Source: an uncultured Chthoniobacterales bacterium (GTDB taxonomy: Bacteria > Verrucomicrobiota > Verrucomicrobiia > Chthoniobacterales > UBA10450). Taken from it: a stretch of 7,276 nt of DNA. The stretch spans positions 1-7,276 of the forward strand of contig CATPAT010000272.1 in assembly GCA_955652155.1 (NCBI GenBank), written 5' to 3'. Under the pieces are notes generated by a model. It made no database searches, had not been told where the DNA came from, and worked only from the letters and a program-made list of their open reading frames with translations. A program made the translations under genes and the position numbers. Positions within the stretch are counted from its first letter, which is position 1. The number at the start of each line of letters is the position of its first letter. Shown here one piece after another: positions 5,815-7,276 of this stretch.

Positions 5815-6369
5815 CTATTCCGCGTCAGCAGAAAGAAGGTCCAGCAGCTTCGCGTAACCGTCCTGAGCGAGCCGCTGTGCGGCCATTCGAACATATGCCT
5901 CGTTGGCCTTCACGCCTAGACCGTCGACGAGCCGGTTCATCAAATTAAAAAGAGCGCAGATGGCCACCGCGTCATGTAGGGCGCGATCGTTCCAACCGGC
6001 GGCAAAAACCTCATCCGCGTCGGCGGCCGTGACGCTCGCCGGCGAAAGAGCCAGCTTCCGCACGAAAGCGAGCACCGGCTTCATGCTAAGATCGACATGT
6101 TCGTCCTGCGATTTCGAAAGCAGGCTCGCAATCGTGTTCGCACGTATTCCGAGTGCGACGGCGGTTTGCGAGTGCACGGCGTGGCAATAGTTGCAGTTGT
6201 TCAGACCCGAGACATACGCTGCAATCAGTTCGCGTTCGCCCGCACTGAAGGGTGACTCGCCGCGTAACAGCGCTTCGTGATATTCCAGCAATGGCCGCGC
6301 GGTTTTCGGGAAAGCTTGAAAAATTTGCAGCAATCCCGCGTCGGGCGGCAGCGATTTGAGAAAAGACAT
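5815..6369 (-). CDS. AhpD-like / carboxymuconolactone decarboxylase (CMD) family peroxidase-related protein
   Basis: This 184-residue, all-helical cytoplasmic protein of the AhpD/CMD superfamily carries the full AhpD-type active-site pattern E-x11-C-x2-C-x3-H: E47, C59, C62 and H66 (SGLNNCNYCHAVH). The CxxC pair would perform thiol-based peroxide reduction or a related redox reaction; the conserved Glu and His would relay protons. The second half (about 98-176) is a further helical bundle (FVRKLALSPASVTAADADEVFAAGWND, ALFNLMNRLVDGLG) typical of the two-part peroxidase-related subgroup. The ATG at 6369 has AAGGA touching it, too close for an ideal SD. It lies 32 bases after the DoxX-like gene, so the two are probably cotranscribed. 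A second family member is encoded divergently at the right edge. True substrate and reducing partner are unknown. Confidence 0.92.
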   Translation of the reverse strand: MSFLKSLPPDAGLLQIFQAFPKTARPLLEYHEALLRGESPFSAGERELIAAYVSGLNNCNYCHAVHSQTAVALGIRANTIASLLSKSQDEHVDLSMKPVLAFVRKLALSPASVTAADADEVFAAGWNDRALHDAVAICALFNLMNRLVDGLGVKANEAYVRMAAQRLAQDGYAKLLDLLSADAE

Positions 6370-6401
6370 TCCTTGTCGATCTTGCGCGCAGGTTCTCGGA
6401 A

Positions 6402-6824
6402 TCAGGCGCGGCTGCTGCGGATGCTCCAGAGCGTATCAAGATCGCGCAAATAATAGAGGACGAAACAGGCGCCGAGCATCGGCCAGGCGGCAAAGAAAAG
6501 AAGATTCACTTTCTCAAACGGCGCGAAGTATTGGCGGAAGGACGAGAAAGTTGAGACGGCGTGAAGCAGCAGCACCAGCCCATAGGTGAATCGCGGCGCG
6601 AATCCAATCACAAATCCAATTAAGAGCACGAGCTCCGCGACGCCAATCGAATACACTATGGTCGGGCCGAGCCCGCCCAGAAAATAGAAGTGCTCATACA
6701 CCGCGGCCGCGTGATCTGGGCGAACAAACTTGTCGATCGTCCACATCGCCATGACGAGAAAAACTGTAAGGCGTAAAACCAGCAGCGCCACGGCGACGCG
6801 GTTGCGATGATCAAACGAATTCAT
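6402..6824 (-). CDS. DoxX-like four-helix membrane protein
   Basis: This 140-residue integral membrane protein has about four hydrophobic segments (about 11-31, 53-75, 81-93, 107-125). Landmarks are WTIDKFVRPDHAAAVYEHFYFLGGLG (28-53), GVAELVLLIGF (61-71), LLLHAVSTFSSFRQYFAPF (85-103), NLLFFAAWPMLGAC (107-120) and a C-terminal LRDLDTLWS (126-134). I recognise this as the widespread small DoxX-like/DoxD-like membrane family, often found next to redox genes; its molecular role is not settled. I chose the ATG at 6824 because the family normally starts just before the first helix. A GTG at 6935 would add 37 polar residues and would abut the divergent gene with no room for a promoter. It is the first gene of the minus-strand run, followed after 32 bases by the CMD-like gene. 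Confidence 0.8.
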   Translation of the reverse strand: MNSFDHRNRVAVALLVLRLTVFLVMAMWTIDKFVRPDHAAAVYEHFYFLGGLGPTIVYSIGVAELVLLIGFVIGFAPRFTYGLVLLLHAVSTFSSFRQYFAPFEKVNLLFFAAWPMLGACFVLYYLRDLDTLWSIRSSRA

Positions 6825-6935
6825 GCCGAATGATGAGCAAGGTTGGCCAAAAAGCGCGAGAACAAAACAACGCTTGGATTTTGCTTTGCCATCTTCGACT
6901 CGAACTCTCCAACCCGAGCGGATATAGATCGACAC
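6825..6935. promoter_or_regulatory. Divergent intergenic region with candidate promoters and small palindromes
   Basis: These 111 bases separate the DoxX-like gene (minus) from the second CMD-like gene (plus) and must drive at least one of them. Two short perfect palindromes are visible: TTGGCCAA at 6843-6850 and TTCGA-C-TCGAA at 6894-6904. On the plus strand TATAGA at 6923-6928 resembles a -10 element and would place transcription start at or next to the ATG at 6936, giving a leaderless message; the matching -35 is weak. No good minus-strand -10/-35 pair was found. An operator shared by both directions is possible but unproven. Confidence 0.4.
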
Positions 6936-7276
6936 ATGAGCTGGATCGAGACTGTAAGCACGCGGGCAGCGGCAGGCCGTTTACGGGAACTTTACGAACG
7001 CGTCGCCGGACCTGGCGGAAAGGTGGACAACGTTTTGCGCATACACAGCCTGCGCCCGCATACTCTGGAAGCGCACATGGCGCTCTATAAGAATGTGCTG
7101 CACCACAGCGGAAACAAGCTGCCGAAATGGATTCTTGAGACCATCGGCATCTACGTGAGCCTGCTCAACGGCTGCGATTATTGCGTGGCGCATCATTTCG
7201 CGGGGCTGAACAGGCTCTTGCAAGATGCCAAGCGCGCGCGAGAGATTAGCGCTGCGCTGGAGGCCGGCGTTTTCGA
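6936..7276 (+). CDS. AhpD-like / CMD family protein, divergent copy (partial, runs off right edge)
   Basis: Translation from the ATG at 6936 stays open for 113 codons to the window edge. It reads as a second AhpD/CMD family protein. Landmarks are VDNVLRIHSLRPHTLEAHMALYKNVLHH (about 30-57), then ILETIGIYVSLLNGCDYCVAHHFAGL with E68, C80, C83 and H87, which again gives E-x11-C-x2-C-x3-H. The redox centre is therefore intact. It is clearly different in sequence from the copy at 5815-6369 and has a longer N-terminal extension before the motif, so it is a distant paralogue rather than a recent duplicate. The preceding bases hold only a weak SD-like GAGCGG about 15 bases upstream, and a possible -10 close to the ATG suggests leaderless expression. 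The C-terminal half is missing, so subgroup assignment is uncertain. Confidence 0.88.
   Translation, partial: MSWIETVSTRAAAGRLRELYERVAGPGGKVDNVLRIHSLRPHTLEAHMALYKNVLHHSGNKLPKWILETIGIYVSLLNGCDYCVAHHFAGLNRLLQDAKRAREISAALEAGVF

Noticed and set aside
6825..6935. 37-residue N-terminal extension of the DoxX-like protein from GTG at 6935
   Set aside because: The extension is polar, not typical of the family, and would leave no space for a promoter between the divergent genes.
1..7276. CRISPR array, tRNA/rRNA gene, insertion sequence or attachment site
   Set aside because: No regularly spaced repeats, cloverleaf-like segments, transposase or integrase motifs, or terminal inverted repeats were seen on either strand.

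Overview
The window looks like a piece of a moderately GC-rich bacterial chromosome. The style of the sigma/anti-sigma pair, the many exported proteins of unknown function and the tightly packed layout fit an environmental Verrucomicrobiota (soil or freshwater Chthoniobacterales-like) or a similar phylum. That assignment is inference from protein style only, because there is no rRNA or other marker here. I see no tRNA, rRNA, CRISPR array, transposase, integrase or phage gene.

Ten genes lie on the minus strand in one run, listed in order of transcription (right to left). They are a DoxX-like membrane protein (6824-6402), an AhpD/CMD-type peroxidase-like protein (6369-5815), a GT-C/GT87-like membrane glycosyltransferase (5743-4430), a GT2 polyprenyl-phosphate sugar transferase-like protein (4433-3675), an ECF-type sigma factor (3678-3130) and its single-span anti-sigma factor (3137-2388). 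They continue with an exported VOC (glyoxalase-fold) protein (2381-1923), an exported DUF547 protein (1917-1081), a His/Lys-rich exported protein of unknown function (992-513) and the N-terminal part of an exported transglutaminase-like protein (509 to the left edge). Five junctions from 5743 to 1081 overlap by 4-8 bases or are separated by only 5-6 bases, which suggests translational coupling. The larger gaps (111, 71 and 88 bases) are where internal promoters or leaders could sit. On the right, a second AhpD/CMD-like gene is transcribed divergently (6936 to the right edge).

The two glycosyltransferases form a plausible pair. The GT2 enzyme would charge a polyprenyl phosphate with a sugar on the cytoplasmic side, and the GT-C membrane enzyme would use that lipid-linked donor on the outer face. 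The sigma/anti-sigma pair directly downstream, followed by three or four exported proteins, suggests an envelope-directed regulatory unit. The DoxX-like and CMD-like proteins upstream suggest a redox or peroxide-related component.

Points deserving a second look are an apparent one-base frameshift in the transglutaminase-like gene at the left edge, and a 26-base near-repeat found both in the leader of the GT-C gene and across its stop codon at the GT2 start. The others are three consecutive inverted repeats filling the 71-base gap before the GT-C gene, and the sigma factor genes lying inside a glycosyltransferase operon.
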